This document shows positions 1 through 7,251 of a stretch of 29,535 nt of DNA, piece by piece. The first letter of the stretch is position 1; every line of letters starts with the position of its first letter. The DNA is from a virus, in the IMG/VR virus record IMGVR_UViG_3300025000_000333, positions 1-29,535 of that record; one strand, 5' to 3'. The position numbers and the translations under genes are program-made. The notes beneath the pieces are model-generated. The model did no database searches. It was not told the origin of the DNA and saw nothing but the letters and a program-made list of their open reading frames with translations.

Positions 1-1
1 T

Positions 2-61
2 AAGCGGAACTCTCGTGGCGAGGGTAGAGATGGCTTGTCTGGAAGTGTGACTATTTCGTAA
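2..61 (+). CDS. C-terminal end of an upstream phage gene (partial)
   Basis: One frame is open from the window edge to a TAA at 59-61 and reads 19 residues ending in GLSGSVTIS. The next gene starts 28 bases later with its own ribosome binding site, so a coding end here is expected. In head modules the gene before this type of structural protein is commonly a scaffold or protease, but nothing in these residues identifies it. The two other frames also contain early stops, so the frame choice is only plausible. Confidence 0.35.
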   Translation, partial: KRNSRGEGRDGLSGSVTIS

Positions 62-89
62 AATTTAAATTTTTGTTGAGGTAAAAAAT

Positions 90-686
90 ATGGCAAATCT
101 TGATACTCCTTTCGGATTTAAGCCGGTCAAACATTTGAACGGTTCTCCTTGGAATGGTCAGGCAAATGTTTATTACATTCCATCTACGGATAATACTGCA
201 ACTTTTAAGGGTGATGCAGTTAAAAGTGCTGGTTCTGCAGATGCAACTGGCAAGTATCCTACGGTCACCCAGGCTACTGCTGGTGCTGCAGTGAGAGGTG
301 TTATAATTGGTTTTGGTGATAATCCTTATGTAATGATTCAGGCTGACACTCCGCTTCGCGCATATCGGCCGGCAGCTACTGCAATGTATTGTCTGGTAGT
401 TGATGATCCTCAGGTTATTTTTGAAGTCCAGGAAGATAGTGATGCCAACTCTATTACTGCTGCAATGGTTGGACTTTCTACTAACTTTGTAGTCGGCTCC
501 GGTTCAACTGCTACTGGCAAGTCTGCTATGGAACTTGACTCCAGTGACACTGCAACCGACACTAGTGGTAATTGCAGAATTTTGAGGCTTGTGAATCGTG
601 ACGATAATGCTCTTGGTGATTATGCCAAGTGGGAAATTCTTTTCGGCGAACATGAGCTGGGCCTGACTATTTCAACTGATGTTTAA
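90..686 (+). CDS. Conserved phage head-region structural protein
   Basis: This 198-residue protein begins LDTPFGFKPV and is rich in small residues and Thr/Val, as expected for a beta-rich virion protein. It has no signal peptide or membrane segment. From memory of the family, proteins with this N-terminus sit directly before the major capsid gene in many phages and are annotated only as structural or hypothetical. A role in the capsid, such as decoration or a minor head protein, is inferred from position. The start is supported by GAGG at 78-81, eight bases before the ATG. The major capsid gene follows after a 52-base gap with its own strong ribosome binding site, so the two are probably co-transcribed but independently translated. 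Confidence 0.75.
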   Translation: MANLDTPFGFKPVKHLNGSPWNGQANVYYIPSTDNTATFKGDAVKSAGSADATGKYPTVTQATAGAAVRGVIIGFGDNPYVMIQADTPLRAYRPAATAMYCLVVDDPQVIFEVQEDSDANSITAAMVGLSTNFVVGSGSTATGKSAMELDSSDTATDTSGNCRILRLVNRDDNALGDYAKWEILFGEHELGLTISTDV

Positions 687-738
687 TTAGTTGCTTATTA
701 ACTTTGGCTATTTAACCATCATTTAAAGGAGCATATAA

Positions 739-1662
739 ATGGGTATTATTACTACTAGTAATTTTGCAAAAGATCTGGTGCCTGGTGTAAAGACTTGGTT
801 CGGGCAGAAATATAAAGAGTATCCGATTGAATATTTGGACATTTTTGAAAAAGGTAACTCTACGAAGGCTTTTGAAGATGAAGCTGGTGTAACTGGGTTC
901 GGCCTCGCGGCAGTGAAGACTGAAGGTGCGGGGATTGCTTATGATGAGCAGGAACAGGGCTTTGTTAGTCGCTATACTCATGTGACGTACGGCCTTGGTT
1001 TTATTATTACTCGAGAGATGTACGAAGATGGTATAGCTGTCACGGTTGCTTTGCGTCGTGCGAATGCTCTGGCCTTCTCTATTCGACAGACCAAAGAGAT
1101 CATTGGGGCAAACATTCTCAATAGAGCTTTTACTGCTGCTTATACTATGGGAACTAATTCTGATGGCAAGGAGCTTTGTGCTACCGATCATCCGAACAAA
1201 TCCGGCGGTACATGGCGTAATGAGCTTGCGACTGCGGCAGATCTTAGTGAAGCTGCTCTTGAGCAGGCTTGCATTGACATTGCTGCATTCACTACTGATC
1301 GTGGTCTCAAGATTGCGATTATGCCCCAGAAGTTGATAATTCCGACTGCGCTTGAGTTTGACGCTATGCGGATTCTCGAATCTATTGGGCAGTCAGGCAG
1401 CGCAAATAATGACATCAATGCTATTCGTGCATCGAAGAAGTTTCCGCAGGGTATTGCTGTGAATCATTATTTGACGGATAGTGACGCATGGTTTATTAAA
1501 ACCAACTGTCCTGATGGCTTGAAGTATATGGAAAGGCGTCCGGATGCATTTGGGACTGAGAATGACTTTGACACTGAGAATGCAAAGTTCAAAGCGACTT
1601 TCCGTGGCTCGTTTGGTTGGTCTGATCCGCGAGGTATTTTTGGCTCACCTGGTGCTGCATGA
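739..1662 (+). CDS. Major capsid protein (HK97-fold, Mu gpT-like)
   Basis: This 307-residue protein is expected to form the icosahedral head shell. The early segment (DLVPGVKTWFGQKYKEY), the acidic block near residues 33-60, the YTHVTYGLGFIITREMYEDG stretch near residues 80-100 and the C-terminal FKATFRGSFGWSDPRGIFG pattern fit the Mu gpT-like group of HK97-fold major capsid proteins. Length is normal for that group, and there is no N-terminal prohead-peptide extension. AAAGGAG at 725-731 lies just upstream of the ATG and would give strong translation, as expected for the most abundant virion protein. A strong stem-loop without a T-run follows the stop. A minus-strand open frame crosses the 5' end but looks like a shadow. 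Confidence 0.88.
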   Translation: MGIITTSNFAKDLVPGVKTWFGQKYKEYPIEYLDIFEKGNSTKAFEDEAGVTGFGLAAVKTEGAGIAYDEQEQGFVSRYTHVTYGLGFIITREMYEDGIAVTVALRRANALAFSIRQTKEIIGANILNRAFTAAYTMGTNSDGKELCATDHPNKSGGTWRNELATAADLSEAALEQACIDIAAFTTDRGLKIAIMPQKLIIPTALEFDAMRILESIGQSGSANNDINAIRASKKFPQGIAVNHYLTDSDAWFIKTNCPDGLKYMERRPDAFGTENDFDTENAKFKATFRGSFGWSDPRGIFGSPGAA

Positions 1663-1708
1663 TAACTTGGTGTTCATAAGTGAACGGCCAAGACTAAATT
1701 TAATACTG

Positions 1709-1736
1709 GCGTTGGAAGGACCCAATCTTCCAACGC
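1709..1736 (+). terminator. Strong stem-loop after the capsid gene
   Basis: A perfect 10-base stem (GCGTTGGAAG, 1709-1718, against CTTCCAACGC, 1727-1736) encloses an 8-base loop. No T-tract follows, so it is not a classic intrinsic terminator. It may partly stop transcription or protect the 3' end of the capsid mRNA. The next gene has its own binding site (AAGGAAAGGGTGG) starting six bases after the stem, so the hairpin could also tune its translation. Confidence 0.6.
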
Positions 1737-1759
1737 TGCTCTAAGGAAAGGGTGGTAAA

Positions 1760-2164
1760 ATGGGAAAATATTCTTTTGGTAGAACCGGTCCGACTTTTGA
1801 AGGCACTTCATTAGTTCCTGCCTTCGCATCTGTAACGACTACTGCTACACCTGCATCAGGTTCCTGTGCAGTTCAATTTGTTTTCAAAGATGTTTCTGGT
1901 AATGCTGTTACGGCTCCAGTGTCTGGGCTGCTTTATTTGAGTGAAGTAGCTACTGGACTGACAAATGATTTGGCTGATACAACGCTTGCTGTATTGACTA
2001 ATGGTGCACTTAAGAATCTTGGAAGTGCTGGACCGAGTTTGTTTACTACGACTGCGGCCGGACTGTTGGGATTGACTATTACTGCTGTTGCTGATGATTA
2101 TTGGGTTGTGTTTGTTAAGCCTGATGGTTCCTTGATGATTTCTTCTGTTTGTACTGTAAATTAA
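1760..2164 (+). CDS. Small beta-rich virion structural protein
   Basis: This 134-residue protein has no signal peptide or membrane segment. Its middle reads as alternating hydrophobic strands (VQFVFKDVSGNAV, GLLYLSEVATGL) and it ends with DDYWVVFVKPDGSLMISS, an Ig-like or decoration-like beta-sandwich pattern common in small phage structural proteins. It lies between the capsid gene and a strong inverted repeat, so a decoration or head-fibre role is the best guess from context. It is the last product before the signal-peptide cassette and, unlike those proteins, has a soluble cytoplasmic start. The RBS is a purine-rich run at about 1743-1753. The specific function is unknown. Confidence 0.65.
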   Translation: MGKYSFGRTGPTFEGTSLVPAFASVTTTATPASGSCAVQFVFKDVSGNAVTAPVSGLLYLSEVATGLTNDLADTTLAVLTNGALKNLGSAGPSLFTTTAAGLLGLTITAVADDYWVVFVKPDGSLMISSVCTVN

Positions 2165-2193
2165 GTTAGTACTTTGGGCAGATTAGAATAATT

Positions 2194-2252
2194 AAGTAAC
2201 TTTAACTTTCCATAGAAACAAAATAAATTTCTATGGAAACTTAAGTTTACTT
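2194..2252 (+). terminator. Long AT-rich inverted repeat between head module and secreted cassette
   Basis: The core is a perfect 12-base inverted repeat (TTTCCATAGAAA 2207-2218, TTTCTATGGAAA 2228-2239) with a 9-base loop. The flanks (AAGTAACTTTAAC and CTTAAGTTTACTT) extend the pairing imperfectly to about 25 base pairs. No uninterrupted T-run follows. It lies in the 130-base gap after the head genes, the largest gap on the plus strand, and is well placed to separate transcription of the head genes from the secreted cassette. It could be a terminator, an RNase processing site or a protein-binding operator. Confidence 0.55.
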
Positions 2253-2274
2253 AGATCAGCTAGTTTCTTATTAA
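2246..2274 (+). promoter_or_regulatory. Possible sigma70-type promoter for the secreted cassette
   Basis: TTTACT (2246-2251) and TATTAA (2269-2274) each match four of six consensus bases and are separated by 17 bases. They lie directly downstream of the long inverted repeat and about 20 bases before the first start codon of the cassette. In AT-rich DNA such matches arise easily by chance, so this is a candidate only. Confidence 0.28.
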
Positions 2275-2294
2275 TTTAATTTGTGAGGCAAATA

Positions 2295-2741
2295 ATGAAA
2301 ATTATTAATATTATCGTTTTGCTGCTATTGTTAGTTTGTAGTACAAATTCCTTTGCTGCTTGGTCAAGAGTAGGTGGTGTTGAAGCTGGAGCAATAGGTA
2401 GTCATGGTTCTCCTACAGTACAGTTTATTTATGAATTTACTGCTACTGTTGAAAATACTATTGATACACTTACCCTACCGACTACTGGTGGATGTATTAC
2501 TTGGTTGTATCTTGATTTTCTTACGCCTACTCCAGACTCTATTACTACTACAGTAAAAAATAGTTTGGCACTTACTGTAACTGGACCGACAACTGATGCT
2601 TTAACGGCAGATGGAATCTTGTATCAACCAAACACTGGAAATCCTTTATGTCTTGCAAAAGGCTTTACTTATGCATTCACAGGAACAATTGCTGTAGGTG
2701 ATAAATTTCGCGTTATTACTGAAGCAATGGTTAATGATTAA
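2295..2741 (+). CDS. Secreted beta-rich protein of unknown function
   Basis: This protein of 148 residues begins with a clear Sec signal peptide: Lys-2, a Leu/Ile/Val core and a cleavage site after SFA near residue 21. The mature part is about 127 residues, Thr-rich and beta-like. It has two cysteines (in GGCITWLYL and NPLCLAKGF) that could form a disulfide in the periplasm. I do not recognise the family. The ATG at 2295 is preferred over an in-frame GTG at 2283 because GTGAGG at 2283-2288 serves as the ribosome binding site and the signal peptide starts exactly at the ATG. It opens a run of eight consecutive genes with export signals. Confidence 0.75.
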   Translation: MKIINIIVLLLLLVCSTNSFAAWSRVGGVEAGAIGSHGSPTVQFIYEFTATVENTIDTLTLPTTGGCITWLYLDFLTPTPDSITTTVKNSLALTVTGPTTDALTADGILYQPNTGNPLCLAKGFTYAFTGTIAVGDKFRVITEAMVND

Positions 2742-2742
2742 T

Positions 2743-2934
2743 ATGAAAAATACTTATAGCAAATCAATCACATTAGCACTTTTAGTAGTTTTGTTAATAG
2801 CTGGTAGTGCGTGGGCTATGAAACCATCATATTTATTAACACTGTTTTATGGTGATTCCGTGACAAAAACATATTTAGCATTTGGAGCTGAAAAAATAAC
2901 GCTTGGCGGCAACTATGTACTTGTGAGGGAATAA
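2743..2934 (+). CDS. Small secreted protein, unknown function
   Basis: This 63-residue protein has a positively charged start (KNTYSK), a long hydrophobic core and a likely cleavage site after GSAWA near residue 25. About 38 mature residues remain (FYGDSVTKTYLAFGAEK...). It starts two bases after the previous stop and has no good ribosome binding site of its own, so it is probably translated by coupling. Its TAA overlaps the next ATG by one base. An in-frame ATG lies 45 bases upstream inside the previous gene, but only the 2743 start gives the signal peptide. The function is unknown, and the signal could alternatively be an uncleaved membrane anchor. Confidence 0.65.
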   Translation: MKNTYSKSITLALLVVLLIAGSAWAMKPSYLLTLFYGDSVTKTYLAFGAEKITLGGNYVLVRE

Positions 2935-4694
2935 TGAAAAAGATACTTAGTTTTATCATTGTAACGTTGCTGTCCTTACCAGTATTTGTTTTTGCTGATG
3001 TTGATGGTGATTCCGATGCAAATGGTTATTTAGATGTGGCTAAAGGTGGTACAAACTCAGCTACTGCGGCAAATGCAAGAACAGCACTTGGAGTACCCGT
3101 TACAGCAGCAACTCTTGTTGGATCATGTACTGTAGGACCTTGCTTAGATGGTACTTCAGATGGTGGAGACTTAATTAAACTATATGGTCCAAGTGGATTC
3201 TGGATCTCGTTGCAGGCTGGTAATGCTGTGGCAAACAGAAACTGGAGACTTCCAATAGATGCTCCACCTGCTGCCGGCACCACCAGGTTGATTAATGTTG
3301 ATGAGAATACTCAGATGGGCCTCATTGACCCTGCTACCTTCGCTGCTGCTCTCGGAGCAGACGACAACTACGTCACTGATGCAGAGAAAATCGTCATCGG
3401 CAATACCAGCGGCACGAATACCGGGGACCAAACATCAGCTTCAGCTCTTACTGTAACAGCAACTGGATTTGATGGCAACTTAACGATTACCGATGATACT
3501 GTTCAGGAGGTTGCTCAAAAACTTGATGATCTTTCGATAACAGGCGGATACACTAACCTTACGTCCTTTTTAACTCAGACAGCTTGGAGATTGTTCTACT
3601 CTGATGGCTCTGGTGATGTTAAAGAGCTTGCCCTGGGTGCAGATGGCGAATACTTAAAAAGCAATGGTACTGCTGTTGCCCCGTCATGGGCTACTCCTTC
3701 TGGTGCGGCACATGACGCTGTGTCCATCAGCACCGATCTCGGCAATAACTTGCTCGGATTGTCTACCCAGCAGTTGACCCTCGATAGTCAGACGGCGAAT
3801 TACATTTTCGCTGCTCCGAATGGTTCAGCCGGTGTTCCATCATTCCGCGCGTTACTCGCGGCAGATATACCGACTCTCAACCAGAACACCACAGGCACGG
3901 CAGCAGGTCTTTCCGGCACTCCGAACATCACGGTCGGCACTATCTCAGCAGGCGCAGGCGGGGTCACGGTTGATGCTGACGGCGATATGACTGTAAAATC
4001 CATCTCTACCACTGCCTCCGATGGCAGCCGTAGGTCGATCATCCCCAACAACACCAGCATCGCCCCGCTTGCAGACGGCAGTGAGGAAATTTACAACGAG
4101 GACGGATCTCTGAAAGCGGTTGAAAACAACACCGAATACGATATCATGCTCTCCCGCGATATCGGCTCGGCTATCCAGTCGTATGATGCTGATCTGACAA
4201 CATGGGCGGAAGTTACATCTTCGGCAAACGGACGGTCACTGGTGTCTGCTGCTGACTATGCAGCAATGCGGGCGCTACTTGACCTTGAGGCCGGGACTGA
4301 CTTTAACGCCTACGATGCAGATTTAACTACGTGGGCAGGAGTTACCCCTGGCACTGGAGTGGCAACGTCACTGGCTGTAAATCTGGACGCTGAAGGGGGT
4401 GTCGCGCAGTTGATCGAGAAAGGCACCTCCACCCTCGGCACTTCCGAGATTGCCTCTGGTGCCTGTGCTACTGCCGTAACGACAGCGGCTACAAATGCAG
4501 CCACGACAGACGTTATCAACTGGGGGTTCAACGGTGATCCAACCTCTACCACAGGCTACGCCCCGACTGCGAATGGGATGCTGACGATCATCGCCTACCC
4601 GAGTACGGGAAATGTGAATTTCAAAGTCTGCAACCTTACGGCTGCCGCTATCACTCCCGGTGCGATCACCCTCAACTGGAGGATTCAGAGATGA
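2934..4694 (+). CDS. Tail-fibre-like protein with N-terminal Sec signal peptide
   Basis: This 586-residue protein starts with a signal peptide (KK, hydrophobic core, cleavage after VFVFA near residue 21). The mature part then reads as a phage fibre: YLDVAKGGTNSATAANAR with ALG following near residues 32-52 is the AKGGTxAxTAAxAR-ALG element of many tail fibres, and YDADLTTWA occurs twice (about residues 421 and 462). The C-terminal ~110 residues (KGTSTLGTSEIASGACA to the end) form a compact Cys-containing beta-rich domain. The role would be trimeric surface or receptor binding. Base composition shifts inside the gene: the 5' end is AT-rich like its neighbours, while most of the sequence after about 3700 is G+C-rich, which suggests recombination. 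An export signal on a fibre is unusual. Its stop overlaps the next start (ATGA). Confidence 0.75.
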   Translation: MKKILSFIIVTLLSLPVFVFADVDGDSDANGYLDVAKGGTNSATAANARTALGVPVTAATLVGSCTVGPCLDGTSDGGDLIKLYGPSGFWISLQAGNAVANRNWRLPIDAPPAAGTTRLINVDENTQMGLIDPATFAAALGADDNYVTDAEKIVIGNTSGTNTGDQTSASALTVTATGFDGNLTITDDTVQEVAQKLDDLSITGGYTNLTSFLTQTAWRLFYSDGSGDVKELALGADGEYLKSNGTAVAPSWATPSGAAHDAVSISTDLGNNLLGLSTQQLTLDSQTANYIFAAPNGSAGVPSFRALLAADIPTLNQNTTGTAAGLSGTPNITVGTISAGAGGVTVDADGDMTVKSISTTASDGSRRSIIPNNTSIAPLADGSEEIYNEDGSLKAVENNTEYDIMLSRDIGSAIQSYDADLTTWAEVTSSANGRSLVSAADYAAMRALLDLEAGTDFNAYDADLTTWAGVTPGTGVATSLAVNLDAEGGVAQLIEKGTSTLGTSEIASGACATAVTTAATNAATTDVINWGFNGDPTSTTGYAPTANGMLTIIAYPSTGNVNFKVCNLTAAAITPGAITLNWRIQR

Positions 4695-5257
4695 TCCTCA
4701 GACTACTAATTACCCTGCTGCTTCTCCCCTCGCTGGCTTGCGCTGGGCAGGGGATGGGGCCGGGGCCGGGGTTTAAGACGTATTCGGCTGGCGGTGGTTC
4801 ACCTACGGTAGCTGTCGATAATATCACAGCCAGAACCGGAGCATCAAACGGTCAGATTTCCAACGCGATGTTCCGTGGCAACAGCTTTAAACATACTGAT
4901 GGATCAGGGTCATACGAGTTTTATAGTTTCAGCGTAATGATTAACTCTATTGGTGGTGCTAATACAATCGAGTGCAGGCTGAGTGCGTCAACTGATTTTT
5001 CCTCTCCGCTGGCCACCGGGACTCTGGCAGTATCAACAACTGGAGAAAAAGAGGTAATCGCATCCAGTAATCCGACATTAACCGATAACACCACGTATTA
5101 CGCAGCGTGTGGACTATCTACAGCAACGCCTACTGTTTACCTCAAATATGATGCAACTAGCAGTTACGCAGACGGCATTCGGTTATATGGCACCGCTTGG
5201 TCGAGCGTAACGGCTACCGCAGACGGTGACATGCTGTTTAAGGTGACAAAACAATGA
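4691..5257 (+). CDS. Secreted beta-sandwich protein
   Basis: This 188-residue protein has a textbook signal peptide ending LPSLACA near residue 18, followed by a Gly/Pro-rich linker (GQGMGPGPGF). The mature domain (about residues 35-188) is Ser/Thr-rich with regular strands and two cysteines (ECRLS, YAACGLS). It resembles generic carbohydrate-binding or choice-of-anchor beta-sandwiches, but no family signature is certain. The start overlaps the fibre stop as ATGA, and its own stop overlaps the next gene in the same way. The signal peptide closely resembles that of the following gene (LLLPSLACA against LLLPSLASA), suggesting duplication or a shared origin. A role with the neighbouring fibre and beta-helix proteins is inferred from context. 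Confidence 0.65.
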   Translation: MILRLLITLLLLPSLACAGQGMGPGPGFKTYSAGGGSPTVAVDNITARTGASNGQISNAMFRGNSFKHTDGSGSYEFYSFSVMINSIGGANTIECRLSASTDFSSPLATGTLAVSTTGEKEVIASSNPTLTDNTTYYAACGLSTATPTVYLKYDATSSYADGIRLYGTAWSSVTATADGDMLFKVTKQ

Positions 5258-6963
5258 TGATTATTCGGCTGATCCTTTGCTTTTTACTGCTGCCGTCTCT
5301 GGCAAGCGCGGAGCTGTATTATAATCCATCGCTTAAAGGTACTCTCGCGCCGCCAACATCAAATGGCAATGTCTATCACGTAGCCAAAACAGGCAGTGAC
5401 AGTAACAATGGACTGTCCGAGGGGACAGCCTGGCTGACGATGGCGAAGGCGATGGATCGCTACACCAATCGCGGCGGGGCAAATGGTGCTATTGTTCTCG
5501 TTCATGCTGGGACATATTATGAGGGCTTTACCGTCCCTGAAACATGGACGCGGGGTACGACACCGGAGGACGGGATAATTGTCTCAGCGGCTGGTGATGG
5601 AGAGGTGATATTCGATAGATCGTGGACACCTCATTTCGGGGCGTGGTCGGTACATTCTGGCAGCATCTACAAGTCTACAGCCGACAGCATCCCGGCTCTT
5701 GGTATTCGGTCGGTGATTATTGATGATGACTTCTATTCATACCATCCAAAAACCTCTCTTGTTGCCGTAGGCGCAGAGGGCGACTGGTATTTCGACCAAG
5801 CAACAGGCGTAATCTATGTCTACACCCTCAGTTCAAAAGGCGATCCAACCGACGATGATGTGATCATTTCCAACGATGACGGAGGATCGTCCTCGTCTTA
5901 CGGGGTGACGTTTCACGACAACGGAAACTATGTCACGCTCTACGGGGTGACTGTGAGAGGGTCTGCTTCTCATGGAATTTTTGATTCCACCGGAAACACG
6001 AACAACAAGATCGAACAGTGCGAGATAAAATATCACGCAAAGGGTGGCATAGCGTTTGATTCAGCATCCTACTCCAGTGTTATAAAGAGTCTGGTTCACG
6101 GCAACATAATGAGGAATTGGCCTCGGGGAAAATGGAACTCCGTATGCGCTGATATCAATGCTGGGGGGTGGCCCGCTGGGCTTGGTGGAAGCGGTAGCGA
6201 CCACATGACCATATCGGGGAGCATCATTACGGATAACAGCGGAGAGGGTACGCTTTTTTACAAAGGTGCAGGAGAGAATACCTGGGAGGATAACATTGTC
6301 GGAAACAACTGGTCAGCAAATATCTACGCGGATAATTTTGCAAACCCGACCATTAGGCGTAATTTCCTGTTTTCAACTAAGGTTTTCGGAATCGCAGATA
6401 TCGGGGAGCATTGCACAGTAGAGGCCGACCAGCAACGGGTACTGAGGCGGTGCCGCCCCGAAGGTGTAATGACTGCTGACGAAGATTATGGCACAGGCGC
6501 GAACTATACAGGTGGCAAGATTTACAGCAACGTGATTCTCGGATGTCGCCGGGGGGTTACTCATTACGGCGAGGCTACAGGATCAGGCGTTAAGAATACG
6601 AAGGTATACAATAATACTATAGTTCTCCCGAACTCAGATCCTTCCCTTATAGCAGATGTCTTTTATGGAATCTCCTACAGCTATATGGCCGGAAACAACA
6701 CTGGCAGCGAGGTAAAAAATAATGTGATTATCGGCAACGCTGGCGGGTATGGTTCTGTCGTAAAATGGCTGGAAGTGGGGGAGACAGATCCCGGGATAGT
6801 ATGGAATTACAATGTTTATTATCATCCGAACAACGCCACGCCGTTTCGATATCGAGCGACAAACTATAATTTTGCAGACTGGAAAACCCAAACTGGAGGA
6901 GACGCAAACAGTGAAAACACTAGCCCTGGCATTATTCGTACTGATTGGTCTATGTACCAATAG
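5254..6963 (+). CDS. Secreted right-handed parallel beta-helix protein (tailspike/lyase-like)
   Basis: This 569-residue protein has a signal peptide ending LPSLASA near residue 19. Next comes VYHVAKTGSDSNNGLSEGTA at residues 41-60, the characteristic opening of DUF1565/right-handed beta-helix proteins, then a conserved HAGTYYEGF turn. The body has many short Asn/Gly-bounded strands (NNKIEQCEI, NKIYSN-type rungs) typical of pectate-lyase-like coils. Family members are polysaccharide lyases, hydrolases or tailspike depolymerases; no catalytic set can be named here. The protein stops soon after TGGDANSENTSPG. The usual family ending (AVVDAGADLG...GWDAGAFEF) lies in the +1 frame just downstream, inside the next gene, so this protein lacks its normal C-terminal cap. 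Confidence 0.75.
   Translation: MMIIRLILCFLLLPSLASAELYYNPSLKGTLAPPTSNGNVYHVAKTGSDSNNGLSEGTAWLTMAKAMDRYTNRGGANGAIVLVHAGTYYEGFTVPETWTRGTTPEDGIIVSAAGDGEVIFDRSWTPHFGAWSVHSGSIYKSTADSIPALGIRSVIIDDDFYSYHPKTSLVAVGAEGDWYFDQATGVIYVYTLSSKGDPTDDDVIISNDDGGSSSSYGVTFHDNGNYVTLYGVTVRGSASHGIFDSTGNTNNKIEQCEIKYHAKGGIAFDSASYSSVIKSLVHGNIMRNWPRGKWNSVCADINAGGWPAGLGGSGSDHMTISGSIITDNSGEGTLFYKGAGENTWEDNIVGNNWSANIYADNFANPTIRRNFLFSTKVFGIADIGEHCTVEADQQRVLRRCRPEGVMTADEDYGTGANYTGGKIYSNVILGCRRGVTHYGEATGSGVKNTKVYNNTIVLPNSDPSLIADVFYGISYSYMAGNNTGSEVKNNVIIGNAGGYGSVVKWLEVGETDPGIVWNYNVYYHPNNATPFRYRATNYNFADWKTQTGGDANSENTSPGIIRTDWSMYQ
6895..6901 (+). promoter_or_regulatory. Strong ribosome binding site inside the beta-helix gene
   Basis: GGAGGAG lies nine bases before a GTG at 6911 and inside the reading frame of the beta-helix gene. 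It is the main evidence that the +1-frame reading is a separately translated gene and not only the downstream half of a frameshift. Confidence 0.5.
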
Positions 6964-7198
6964 TTCCGCCGTGGATTATACCGTGTTGGATGCTACTGGG
7001 GTGGACATTGCCGATTTCAGATCCAGCGGTCAATCGTCAGCAGTTGTCGATGCCGGGGCAGATTTAGGCACGGAATATTATCTTGATTTTGATGGGTATT
7101 ATCGAGAGTCTGGATGGGATGCCGGGGCATTTGAGTTTGCGGCTGACGATGTTTACGGGGTTTTGCTCGGCACGGTGCTGCTCGGAGATCCGCGATGA
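6911..7198 (+). CDS. Secreted C-terminal cap of the beta-helix protein, encoded separately
   Basis: Starting at GTG 6911 behind GGAGGAG, this frame gives 95 residues. It begins with a good signal peptide (VKTLALALFVLIG, cleavage after TNSSA near residue 20). The mature part contains SSAVVDAGADLG and then GWDAGAFEF, the typical C-terminal ending of secreted right-handed beta-helix proteins (usually SPAIDAGxDLG...GWDIGAYEF). It overlaps the beta-helix gene by 53 bases in the +1 frame. Either the ancestral gene was split and the cap gained its own start and export signal, or a one-base shift (real, programmed or an assembly error) broke a single gene. The good binding site plus signal peptide favour a real separate gene, but the apparent signal could be accidental. 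Confidence 0.5.
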   Translation: MKTLALALFVLIGLCTNSSAVDYTVLDATGVDIADFRSSGQSSAVVDAGADLGTEYYLDFDGYYRESGWDAGAFEFAADDVYGVLLGTVLLGDPR

Positions 7199-7251
7199 TC
7201 GACGGCGACGGGTGTTTCTGAAATTAAAATTTAATACTTGGAGGAAAAGAA

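Noticed and set aside
62-89. AT-rich stretch before the first gene as a promoter
   Set aside because: No pair of elements with good match and spacing could be found; AT richness alone is not enough.
712-1191. Minus-strand open frame of 159 codons across the capsid gene
   Set aside because: It lies wholly opposite a well-supported capsid gene start, has no ribosome binding site or recognisable motif, and its residue pattern looks like antisense of a coding frame.
7220-7235. AAATTAAAATTTAAT palindrome-like stretch before the lipoprotein gene
   Set aside because: It is a short pure A/T symmetry expected by chance and lacks the features of a terminator or operator.
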